Shown here piece by piece: positions 24,008 to 35,800 of a DNA stretch of 64,000 nucleotides. The DNA is from Gentiana macrophylla (taxonomy: Eukaryota > Streptophyta > Magnoliopsida > Gentianales > Gentianaceae). The stretch lies in the NCBI GenBank assembly GCA_026214975.1, contig JAOBSW010000633.1, forward strand, positions 23,705 to 87,704, written 5' to 3'. The notes under the pieces are model-generated. The model was not told the DNA's origin. It did not search any database and worked only from the letters and a program-made list of their open reading frames with translations. Position numbers and translations under genes: made by a program. The stretch's first letter is position 1. Each line of letters begins with the position of its first letter.

Positions 24008-25834
24008 TGTTAGGTGTTATGCCCGAAAGACAATTTTGTAATTATTTTATTTAATGAATGAATTGACATTATTATTCATATTTATTATTCTTATATTCAC
24101 CGATGTGACAATAGTATTTACACTACAGAAAACCCAAAAGTATATCGTTTATGTAATCACTTAACTCAGTGTATGGGATTTACACATGAGGATTGAGTTA
24201 GTGAAGATGTACTTAAAATACAATTAGCCCGTAGTGAAGATAATGAAGAGTATCGGGTCTCCCCTTTAACGTGCTATTAATGTGCCCAGAACACAATAGG
24301 TGTGATTGTCTTATCCGGACATTCGGTTTAGAGAACCTAGTGGGGCATTTATATATGATAGATATATCATATAGGGCTGGACCGATTTGATTAGAGTTCA
24401 CGATATAATTCTGTAATCGAGAAGTCTTATCGAATCAATCGATGATCATATTTATGGATATATCTTATTCCTGAGGTGATCACAGTCAACTGCTTGAATC
24501 AGTATGAGGTTTGACTTGACGGTTAAGGATTACATTGAGTTAGTGGTCTAAATTACCCCATCTTGGCATTGTACTGGATTGAGTGAATAGTCTGTGTTAT
24601 TACAGATACGGAATCCATTCCTTCCATTTCTGGAAGTAGATAGACAGTTCCCTTATTTGTTAATCCTATAAACTGATCGATCCATGGAGTTCATATTACA
24701 CTGATTAGCTACCAGTGAGTTGTATGAATAAATTGATCACTAGGGGTTAATGGTAAATAAGGATAAGAGGTTCTGAAAAGGGTTAACGGTAACTTCCAGA
24801 TTTAGAATGAACAGTCTATGGATGATTAATCCATATGTAATGATTATATCAATGGACGTTTATTATCATTCTCGTGAGGAGATAAATATAATCTTATAAT
24901 CGGAGGAGTGCAGTCACGGGATTATGGTGGCATATTCCTGTGATTGATTTATCGAATATAATTATTTTGTTCGTAAGATAATTATTTATTTGATTTATCG
25001 GAGCCGCTGATTATTAGTCCATGGTCCCCGACGTGCCTCCAATATAGCATAGCTATTCTCGGACGTCGAATCCTAATAATATTAATTTATATCTTGTTAG
25101 AATTTAATTAAAACGATATGTGAATTAATTGTTTAGTGGACTATTAAATTAGTTGGGCTAAATAATTAAATATGTGAAAAGACATTTTTCATAATCTTGG
25201 CCCAATTTAGGTGTGTGTATGGCGAAAATTATTGTGACTAGGTCAAAAGGAGTAAATTTTCGCCAAAGGTGTATTATGGAACAAGAAATTAGTTTTCTTG
25301 TGAATTAATAAGACATGTGCACAAAATATTTATTGATAAATATTTATGGTAAGAAATAAAGATAAATATTATTCTAGATTTGTTCTAGAATATTATGGGA
25401 TTATCTTTTATTTATTGGATTTATTTATTTGCAAAATAAAATCTTTGGAGGACAATGATTGCTCTCCTATATAAAGAGAGTTCTCCCAAGCCTAATACAC
25501 ATCATAAATTTCGTCTTCTACCTCTTAAAGAGGAGAAGAAAATTTTCGGCCAAGGGGAGCAAGGAAAATCTTGGAGATTTTTTCCGGTAGCATATTGGAA
25601 GGATTTGAGACGAGAATTTCCTTCCACGGGAGTTGCTCGGATCACACGTGCAGAAGATCATGGTGCTCTTCACACCATCTTTTATTCTTTCTATTGATGT
25701 TCTTCTACTTGGATTTTGAGATCCAAGAGGTATGTTCTACAACCCCCTTGTAGAGTAGATCTAGTTATTTTATTACGTGTAAATTATAGATCTAGATCCT
25801 TAAATCGCTTCCGTTGCGGATGGTATTACTAAAA
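24008..25834 (+). repeat. 3' LTR of the coding-free copia-like element
   Basis: This 1827-bp repeat of 16268-18104 is followed by target-site duplication CAAAC at 25835-25839. Its terminus reads CTAAAA where the 5' LTR has CTAACA, which I read as a substitution. TATATAAA at 25468-25475 is its probable TATA box. The LTR pair is visibly similar, so the insertion is not ancient, but I have not measured divergence. Confidence 0.92.
25468..25475 (+). promoter_or_regulatory. Probable TATA box of the 3' LTR
   Basis: TATATAAA after GCTCTCC matches the place of the box in the 5' LTR and is a better consensus than the TATATA found there. Confidence 0.55.
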
Positions 25835-26836
25835 CAAACAACAGGAAAAACGGACACCGTTAAGTACTCTATGGGTACAAAAAAACTACGAAAAAAATGT
25901 TTGTAATTTTCTTTGAAGTGTTGATGTGATATCGACCAGAATGATGAATAAGGCACGCCGGCGCAAAACAGACACCTGAATGACCATGTACATGGAGTCA
26001 AAAATCACACCGTTAAGTGCAAGGTGGGTACAAAAAAAGTAAAAAAAAAATGTTTGTAATTTTCTTTGAAGTACTGATGTGATATCGACCAGGACAATAA
26101 AAAAGGCACGCCGGCGCAAACGACATGCGAAACGGACACCCGAATGGCCTTGTACAAAGAATCAAGAATCACAACGTTAAGTAATCCTTGGGTATAAAAA
26201 AAGTACGAAAAAACGGTACGTAATAATCTTTCATGTAACGATATGATATCGACCTTAACGATATATAAGGCATGGCGGTGCAAACAGCAGGCAGAACGGA
26301 GACCAGAATGGCCTTGTACAAGGAATCAAAAATCACACCGTTAAGTAATCGGTGGGTACAAAAAAAGTACGAAAAAACGTTTGTAATTCTCTTTGAAGTA
26401 GCGATGTGTTATTGACCAGAAAGTTAAATAAGACTCGTCGGCACAAACGGCATGCAAAACGGACAACCGAATGACATTGTACAAGGAATCAAAAATCACA
26501 CCGTTAAGTACTCCGTGGGTACAAAAAAATAACGATATTACCCACAACGATAAATATGGCAAGGCGGTGCAAACGGCATGCGAAACGGACATTAGAATGT
26601 CCTTGTAAAGTACTCTATAGGTCCAAAAAAAAGTACGAAAAAAACGTTTGTAATTTTCTTTGAAATACTGATGTGATATCAACCAGAATGATAACTAAGG
26701 CACGCTGGCTCAAACGGCAAGGAAAACGGAGACCATAATGGCCTTGTACAGGGTATCAAAAATCACACCGTTAAGTACTCTGTGGGTACAAAAAAAGTAT
26801 GAAAAAAAAGGTTTGTACTCTATGGATATCGACCAG
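25835..26836 (+). repeat. Satellite array, segment 3 (forward orientation, up to the inversion)
   Basis: About six monomers of the same satellite. The first, resuming after the copia-like insertion, lacks about 34 bp: CGGACACC at about 25851-25858 runs straight into GTTAAGTAC, so the palindrome is missing. Near 26530-26570 lies the short monomer form CGATATTACCCACAACG, also seen at 886-925. The segment ends in GGATATCGACCAG at the orientation switch. Confidence 0.93.
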
Positions 26837-26860
26837 GGTCCGTTTTGACTGCCGTTTGCA
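26815..26860. other. Orientation switch of the satellite array
   Basis: Up to GATATCGACCAG (ending 26836) the sequence reads as forward monomer, though shortened just before (TTTGTACTCTATGGATATC). From GGTCCGTTTTG (26837) onward every monomer is reverse-complemented: GTCCGTTTTG, GCCGTTTGCACCGCC, TTATTTATCG, then GATTTTTGATTCCTTG. There is no spacer and no mobile element at the junction. Confidence 0.92.
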
Positions 26861-29800
26861 CCGCCGTGCCTTATTTATCGTTGTGGTCGATAACACATCG
26901 TCGCTTCAAAGATAATTACAAACCTTTTTTTTTCGTACTTTCTTTGTACCCACAGAGTACTTAACGGTATGATTTTTGATTCCTTGTACAAGGCCATTTG
27001 GTGTCCGTTTACCGCCGCTCACGTCGCCGAGCCTTATTTATCGTTGTGGTCGATATCACATCAAGATTTCAAAGAAAATTACAAACATTTTTTTCAGACT
27101 TTTTTTTACCCATAGAGTACTTAATAAAGATTGTGATTTTTGATTCCTTGTACAAGGCCATTCGGTGTCCGCTTTTGTTTGCCGTTGGCAACCACCGTGC
27201 CTTAATTATCGCTGTGGTCGATGTCACATCATTACTTCAAAGATAATTACAAACCTTTTTTGGTACTTTTTTATACCCACCGATTACTTAACGGTGTGAT
27301 TTTTGATTCCTTGTACAAGGCCATTCGGGTGTCCGCTTTGTATGCCGTTTACGCCGATTTGTCTTATTTATCGTTGTTGTCGATATCACATCGTTATTTC
27401 GAAGATAATTACAAACCTTGTTTTTTGATTTTTTTATACCCAATGATTACTTAATGGTGGGATTTTTGATTTCTTGTACAAGGCCATTCTGGTCTCCGTT
27501 TTGCCTGCCGTTTGCACCGCCGTGCCTTATTTATCGTTGTGTTCGATATTACATAGATACTTCAACGAGAATTGCAAACCTTTTTTTCATACTTTTTTTG
27601 TATCCACAGATTACTTAACGGTGTGATTTTTGATTCCTTGTACAAGGCCATTCGGGTGTCCGTTTCGCATGCCGTTTACACCGATTTGTCTTATTTAACT
27701 TTCTGGTCGATATCACATAGTTACTTCAAAGGAAATTACAAACGTTTTTTTCGTACTTTTTTTGTACCCATAGAGTACTTAACGGTGTTATTTTTGATTC
27801 CTTGTACAAGGCCATTCGGGTGTCCGTTTACCCTGCCGTTTACACAGATTTGTCTTATTTAAGTTTCTGGTCGATATCATATTGTTACTTCAAAGAGAAT
27901 TAAAAACTTTTTTTTCTTACTTTTTTTGTACCCACCGATTACTTAATGGTGTGATTTTTGATTCCATGTGCAAGACCATTATGGTCTCCGTTTTGCTTGC
28001 CATTTGCGCCGGCGTGCCTTATATATCGTTGTGGTCGATATCACATCAAGATTTCCAAGAAAATCACAAACTTTTTTCAGACTCATTTTGTACCCTCGAG
28101 CACTTAACGGTGTGATTTTTGATTCCTTGTACAAGGACATTCGGGTGTCTGCTTTTTGCATGCCGCTTGCACCGGGCGCGTGCCTTATTAATCGCTCGTC
28201 GATATCACATCGTTACTTCAAAGATTATTACAAACCTTTTTTCGTACTTCTTTTATACCCACCGATTACTTTAAGGTGTGATTTTTTATTTCTTGTACAA
28301 GGCCAATTGGGTGTCCGCCGCGCATGCCGCTTGCACCGACGTGTCTTATTTATCGTTATGGTCGATATCACATCATCGATTTTCAAAATCACAACCTTAT
28401 TTTCGTATTTTTTCATACCCATAGATTACTTAACGGTGTGATTTTTGATTCCTTCTACAAGGCCATTCGGTGTCCGCTTTTGCATGCCGTTTGCACCGAC
28501 GTGTCTTATTTAACTTTCTGGTCGATATCACATTGTTACTTCTAAGAAAATTACAAACGTTTTTTTCATAATTTTTTTTGGACACATAGAGTACTTAACG
28601 GTGTGATTTTTGATTCCTTGTACAAGGCCATTCTAGTGTCCGCTTTGCTCGCCGTGTGCAACGCCGTGCCTTATTTATCGTTCTGGTCGATATCACATCA
28701 GTGCTTCAAAGAAAATTACAAACTTTTTTTCGTACTATTTTTTTTACCCACAGAGTACTTAACGGTTTGATTTTTGATACCTTGTACAACGCCATTCTGG
28801 TCCCCATTTTGCTTGCCGTTTGCGCCGACATGGCTTATATCGTTCTGGTCAATATCACATCAAGATTTCAAAGAAAAATTAAAAATGTTTTTTTCGATTT
28901 TTTTTTGTACTTGTAGAGTACTTAATAAAGGTGATTTTGATTCCTTGTACAAGGACATTCTTGTGTCCGTTTTGCCCGCCGCTTGCACCGCGTGCCTTAT
29001 TTATCGTTGTGGTCGATATCACATCGTTACTTCAAAGATAATTACAAACCTTTTTCATACTTTTTTTTATACCCACGGATTACTTAACGGTGTGATTTTT
29101 GATTCCTTGCACAAGGCCATTCGGTGTCCATTTTGCATGCCGTTTGCACCGACGTGTCTTATTTATCGCTGTGGTCGTTATCACATCGTTACTTCAAAGA
29201 TAATTACAAACCTTTTTCCGCAGATTTCTTTTTATACCCACCGATTACTTAACGGTGTGATTTTTGATTCCTTGTACAAGGCCATTCGTATCCGCTTTTC
29301 TTGCCGCTTGCACCGCCGTGCCTTATTTATCGCTCGTCGATATCACATCAGTACTTCAAAGAAAATTACAAATGTTTTTTTTGTACTTTTTTTTGTAACC
29401 ACAGAGTACTTAACGTTGTGATTTTTGATTCCTTGCACAAGACCATTCTAGTGTCCGGTTTGCATGCCGTTTATGCCGATTTGTGTTATTTAACTTTTTG
29501 GTCGATATCACATAGTTACTTCAAAGAGAATTACAAACGTTTTTTCATACTTTTTTTGTACCCATAGAGTGCTTAACGGAGTCATTTCTTTTCCATGTAC
29601 AAGGCCATTCGGGTGTCCGTTTCGCATGCCGTTTACGCCGATTTGTCTGATTTAACTTTCTGGTCGATATAACATTGTTACTTCAAAGAGAATTACAAAC
29701 ATTTTTTTCGCACTTTTTTTTGTACCCATAGAGTACTTAACGGTGTGATTTTTGATTACTTGTACGCTGCCATTCTAGTGTCCATTTCGCATGCCGTTTG

Positions 29801-32800
29801 CACCGCCGTGCCTTATTTATCATTGTGGTCGATATCACATCGTTACTTCAAAGATAATTACAAACCTTTTTTCATACTTTTTTGTACCCACCCACAGAGT
29901 ACTTAATGGTGTGATTTTTGATACCTTGTACAAGGCCATTCTCGTCTCGCTTTTTTGCTTGTCGATTCCGCAGCGTGTCTCATTTATCGCTCGTATCACA
30001 TCGTTACTTCAAAGATAATTACAAACCTTTTTTCGTGACACTTTTTGTACCCACCGATTACTTAACGGTGTGATTTTTGATTCTTGTACAAGGCCATTCC
30101 GTGTCCGTGTCCGCTTTTCGCACCGGCGAGCCTTATTTATCGCTCGTCGATATCACATCAAGATTTCAAAGAAAATTACAAACCTTTTTTCGCTTTTTTT
30201 TATACCCACCGATTACTTAACGGTGTGATATTTGATTCCTTTGTACAAGGCCAATCGGGTCTTTGTTTTGCTTGCCGCTTTCGTGACGGGCGTAGCCTTT
30301 TTTGCGCCGGCGTGCCTTATTTATCATTGTGGTCGATATCACATCGTTACGCCAAAGATAATTACAAACCTTTTTTGTACTTTTTACTACCCATATACTT
30401 AACGGTGTGATTTTTGATTCCTTGTACAAGGCCATTCGGTGTCCGCTTTCGCATGCCGCTTGCGCCGATTTGTCTTATTTAACTTTCTAGTCGATATCAC
30501 ATAGTTACTTCAAAGATAATTACAAACGTTTTGTTTCATACATTTTTCTTGTACCATAGAGTACTTAACGGTGTGATTTTTGATTCCTTGTACAAGGCCA
30601 TTCTAGTGTCCATTTTTCCATCCGTTTGCACTGCCGTGCCTTATTTATCGTTGTGGTCGATATCACATCGTTACTTCAAAGATAATTACAAACCTTTTAT
30701 TTCGTACTTTTTTTTATACCCAATGATTACTTCACGGTGTGATTTTTGATTCCTTTACAAGGCCATTATGGTCTCCGTTTCGAATGCCGTTTGCGCCGGG
30801 GTGCCTTATTTATCGTTTTGGTCGAAATCACATCAGTACTTCAAAGAAAATTACAAACGTTTTTTTCGTACTTTTTTTTGTACCCATAGAGTACTTAACG
30901 GTGTGATTTTTGATTCCTTGTACAAGGCCATTCTAATGTCCGTTTTGCCTGCCGTTTGCTTCGACGTGGCTTATTTATAGTTGTGGTCGATATCACATCG
31001 TTACTCCAAAGATAATTACAAACCTTTTTTCATAATTTTTTAATACCCACCGGTTACTTAACGGTGTGATTTATGATTCCTTGTACAAGGCCATTCAGGT
31101 GTCCATTTCGCCATGCCGTTTGCACCGTCGTGCCTTATTTATCGTTGTGGTCGATATCACATCGTTACTTCAAAGATAATTACAAATGTTTTGTTTCGTA
31201 CAATTTTTTTTGTACCATAGAGTACTTAACGGTGTGATTTTTTATTCCTTGTACATGGCCATTCTAGTGTCCGTTTTACCAGCCGTTTGCGCCGCCGTGC
31301 CTTATTTATCGTTGTGGCCGATTTCACATCAGTACATCAAAGATAATTACAAACCTTTTTTTTCGTACTTTTCTTGTACCCACAGAGTACTTAACGGTGT
31401 GATTTTTGATTCCTTGTACAAGGCCATTCTAGTGTCCATTTCGCCTGCCGTTTGCGCCGGCATGCCTTATTTATTGTTCTGGTCGATATCACATCAGTAC
31501 TTCAATGAAAATTACAAACTTTTTTTTTTCAGTTTTTTTGTACCCACTTAACGGTGTGATTTTTGATTCCTTCTACAAGACCATTCTAGTGTCCGCTTTT
31601 GCTCGCCGCTTGCACCGCCGTGCCTTATTTATCGTTGTGGTCGATATCACATCGTTATTTTCAAATATAATTACAAACCTTTTATTTCAGACTTTTTTAA
31701 ACCCAATGGTTACATAATGGTGTGATTTTTGATTCTTTTACAAGCCATTCTGGTCTCCGTTTCGCATGCCGTTTGCGCCGGCGTGCCTTATTTATCGTTC
31801 TGGTCGATATCACATCAGTACTTCAAAGAAAATTACAAACGTTTTTTTCGTACTTTTTTTTTGTACCCATAGAGTACTTAACGGTGTGATTTTTGATTCC
31901 TTGTACAAGGCCATTCTAGTGTCCGTTTTGCCTACCGTTTGCTTCACCGTGACTTATTTAACGTTGTGGTCGATATCACATCGTTATTTCAAAAATAATT
32001 ACAAACCTTTTTTTCGTACTTTTTTTATGCCGACCGGTACAAAAAAAACGGTGTGATTTACGATTCCTTGTACAAGGCCATTCGGGTGTCCGTTTCACCA
32101 TGCCGTTTGCACCGCCGTGCCTTATTTATCGTTGTGGTTGATACCACATCAAGATTTCCAAAGAAAATTACAAACATTTTTTCATTCTTTTTTGTACCCA
32201 CCGATTACTTAACAATGTGATTTTTGATTCCTTGTACAAGGCCATTTCGTGTCTGCTTTGCTCGCCGCTTGCACCGCCGTGACTTATTGATCGTTGTGGT
32301 CGATATCATATCGTTATACAAAGATAATTACAAACCGATTATTTCGTACTTTTATTTATACCCAATGATTACTTAACGGTGTGATTTTTGATTCCTTTAC
32401 AAGGGCATTTCGGTCTCCGTTCGCGCATGGCGCTTGCGGCGGGCGTGGCTTATTTATCGCTCGGTCGATATCACATCAAGATTTCAAAGAAAATTACAAA
32501 CATTTGTAGTTATTTTTTTTGTGCCCATAGAGTACTTAACGGTGTGATTTTTATTCCATGTACAAGGCCATTCTAATGTCCGTTTTGCCTGCCGTTTGCT
32601 TTGCCGTGGCTTATTTGTCGTTGTGGTCGATATCCCATCGTTACTTCAAAGATAATTACAAACCTTTTTTTCATACTTTTTTTATACCCACCGGTTACTT
32701 AACAGTGTGATTTATGATTCCTTGTACAAGGCCATTCGGGTGTCCGTTTCGCCATGCCGTTTGCACCGCCGTGCCATATTTAACGTTGTGGTCGATATCA

Positions 32801-35800
32801 CATCGTTACATCAAAGATAATTACAAACCTTTTTTTCATACTTTTTTTGTACCCACTGATTACTTAACAGTGTGATTTTTGATTCCTTGTACAAGGCCAT
32901 TATGGTGTCCGTTTTGCGCCGGCGCGACTTATTTATCGTTCTGGTCGATATCACATTAGTACTTCAAAGAAAATTTCAAAATTTTTTTTCGTACTTTTTT
33001 GGTACCCACCGATTACTTAACGGTGTGATTTTTGATTCCTTGTACAAGGACATTCGGGTGACAGTTTCGTATGCCATTTACGCCGATTTTTCTTATTTAA
33101 CTTTCTGGTCGATATCACATAGTTACTTCAAAGGGAATTAAAAACGTTTTTTCCGTACTTTTTTTTTGTACCCAATGATTACTTAACGGTGTCATTTTTG
33201 ATTCCTTTACAAGGGCATTCTGGTCTCCGTTTCGCATGGCATTTATGCCGATTTGTCTTATTTATCATTCTTGTCGATATCACATCAGTACTTCAAAGAA
33301 AATTATAAACCTTTTTTTTCGTACTTTTTTTGTACCCACCGATTACTTAACGGTGTGATATTTGAATCTTTGTACAAGGCCATTCTGGTGTCCATTTCGC
33401 TTGCCTTTTGCGCCACCGTGCCTTATTCAACATTTTGGTCGATATCACATAGTTACGTCGAAGAAAATCACAACCATATTTTTCATACTTTTTTCATACC
33501 CATAAATTACTTAACAGTGTGATTTTGGATTCATTGTACAAGGCCATTTGGGTGTCCGTTTTGCCTGCCGTTTGCGCCGACGTGTCTTATTTAACTTTCT
33601 GGTCGATATCACATTGTTACTTCACAGAAAATTACAAACCATTTTATTCGTACTTTTTTCATACCCTTATATTTTTGTACCCATAGAGTACTTAACGGTG
33701 TGATTTTTGATTCCTTGTACAAGGCCATTCGGGTGTCCGTTTCGCATGCCGTTTACGCCGATTTGACTGATTTAACATTCTGGTCGATATCACATAGTCA
33801 CTTCAAAGAGAATTACAAAACAAAATATTTGTACTTTTTTTTGTACCCATAGAGTACTTAACGGTGTGATTTTTGATTCCTTGTACGGTGCCATTCTAGT
33901 GTCCGTTTCGCATGCCGTTTGCATCGCCGTGCCTTATGTATAATTGTGGTCGATATCATATCGTTACTTCAAAGATAATTACAAACCTTTTTTCGTAATT
34001 TTTTTTGTACCCACAGAGTACTTAACGGTGTGATTTTTGATACCTTGTACAAGGCCATTCTGGTCTCCGTTTTGCTTGCCGTTTCCGCCGGCGTGCCTTA
34101 TTTATCGTTCTGGTCGATATCACATCGTTACTTCAAAGATAATTACAATCCTTTTTTCGTACTTTTTTGTACCCATAGATTACTTAACGGTGTGATTTTT
34201 GATTCCTTGAACAAGGCCATTCGGGTGTCCGTTTCGCATGCCGTTTGCGCCGATTTGTCTTATTTAACTTTCTGGTCGATATCACATAGTTAGTTAAAAG
34301 ATAATTACAAACGTTTTTTTGGTACTTTTTTGTACTATATAGTACTTAACGGTGTGATTTTGGATTCCTTGTACAAGGCCATTCTAGTGTCCGTTTGCGC
34401 CGGCGTGCCTTATTTATCGTTCTGGTCGATATCACATCAGTACTTCAAAGATAATTACAAACCTTTTTTTCATACTTTTTTTGTACCCATAGAGTACATA
34501 ACGGTGTGATTTTTGATTCCTTGTACAAGGCCATTCTAGTGTCCATTTTGCCTACTGTTTGCACCGCCATGCCTTATTTATCGTTGGAGTCGATATCACA
34601 TTGTTACTTCAAAGATAATTACAAACCTTTTATTTCGTACTTTTTTATACCCAATGATTACTTAATGGTGTGATTTTTGATTCCTTGTACAAGGCCATTC
34701 TGGTCTCCGTTTCGCATGCCGTTTGTGCCGGCGTGCCTTATTTATCGTTCTGGTCGATATCACATCAGTACTTGTAAGAAAATTAGAAACGTTTTTTTGT
34801 ACCCATAGAGTACTTAATGGTGTGATTTTTGATTCCTTGTACAAGGCCATTCTAGTGTCCGTTTTGCCAGCCGTTTGATTCGCCGTGCCTTATTTATCGT
34901 TGTGGTCGATATCACATCGTTACTTCAAAGATAATTACAAACCTTTTTTATACCCACCGGTTACTTAACGGTGTGATTTATGATTCCTTATACAGGGCCA
35001 TTCGGTGTCCGTTTCGCCATGCCGTTTGCACCGCCCGTGCCTTATTTGTCGTTGTGGTCGATATCACATCGTTACTTCAAAGATAATTACAAACCTTTTT
35101 TCTTACCCTTTTGTACCCACCGATTACTTAACGGTGTGATTTTTGATTCCTTGTACAAGGCCATTCTGGTGTCCGTTTTGCGCCGGCGTGAATTATTTAT
35201 CGTTCTGGTCGATATCACATCAGTACTTCATAGAAAAATTAAAAACTTTTTTTTCATACTTTTTTTGAACCCACTGATTACTTAACGGTGTGATTTTTGA
35301 TTCCTTGTACAAGGACATTCGGGTGTCCGTTTCGCATTCCGTTTACGCCGATTTGTCTTATTTAACTTTCTGGTCTATATCACATAGTTCTTTCAAAGAG
35401 AATTAAAAACGTTTTATTCGTACTTTTTTTATACACAATGATTACTTAACAGTGTCATTTTTGATTCCTTGTATAAGACCATTCTAGTGTCCGTTTCGCA
35501 TGCCGTTTACGCCGATTTGTCTTATTTATCGTTCTGGTCGATATCACATTTGTACTTCAAAGAAAAATACAAACATTTTTTTCGTACTTTTTTTGTACCC
35601 ACCGATTACTTAACGGTGTGATATTTGATTCCTTGTACAAGGCCCTTCTGGTGTCCATTTCGCATGCCATTTGCGCCACCGTGTCTTATTCAACGTTCTG
35701 GTCGATATCACATCGTTACGTCGAAGAAAATCACAACCTTATTTTTCGTACTTTTTTCATACCCATAAATTACTAAACGGTGTGATTTTGGATTCATTGT

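Larger units (their letters stand above)
16268..25834 (+). mobile_element. Large coding-free Ty1-copia-like LTR retrotransposon (LARD-type), 9.57 kb
   Basis: Two direct LTRs (16268-18104 and 24008-25834) enclose a 5.9-kb internal region. The LTR begins TGTTAG and ends CTAACA in the 5' copy; the last bases of the 3' copy are changed to CTAAAA. The target-site duplication is CAAAC at 16263-16267 and 25835-25839, inside a satellite monomer. A tRNA-iMet-like primer site follows the 5' LTR, and the copia-type purine tract CAAGTGGGAGAT precedes the 3' LTR. No long open frame and no recognisable gag, integrase, reverse transcriptase or RNase H motif is seen in any frame, so the element would need enzymes from an autonomous partner. 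The family recurs on the reverse strand at 58140-60541 and 61508-64000. Assignment to copia rests on the primer and purine-tract type. Confidence 0.88.

Noticed and set aside
28774..29421. 215-codon open frame and the many other 60-180-codon frames in 1-16267 and 26837-47835
   Set aside because: They are in satellite DNA, repeat every 55 codons, shift frame between monomers and have no start, domain or context of a gene.
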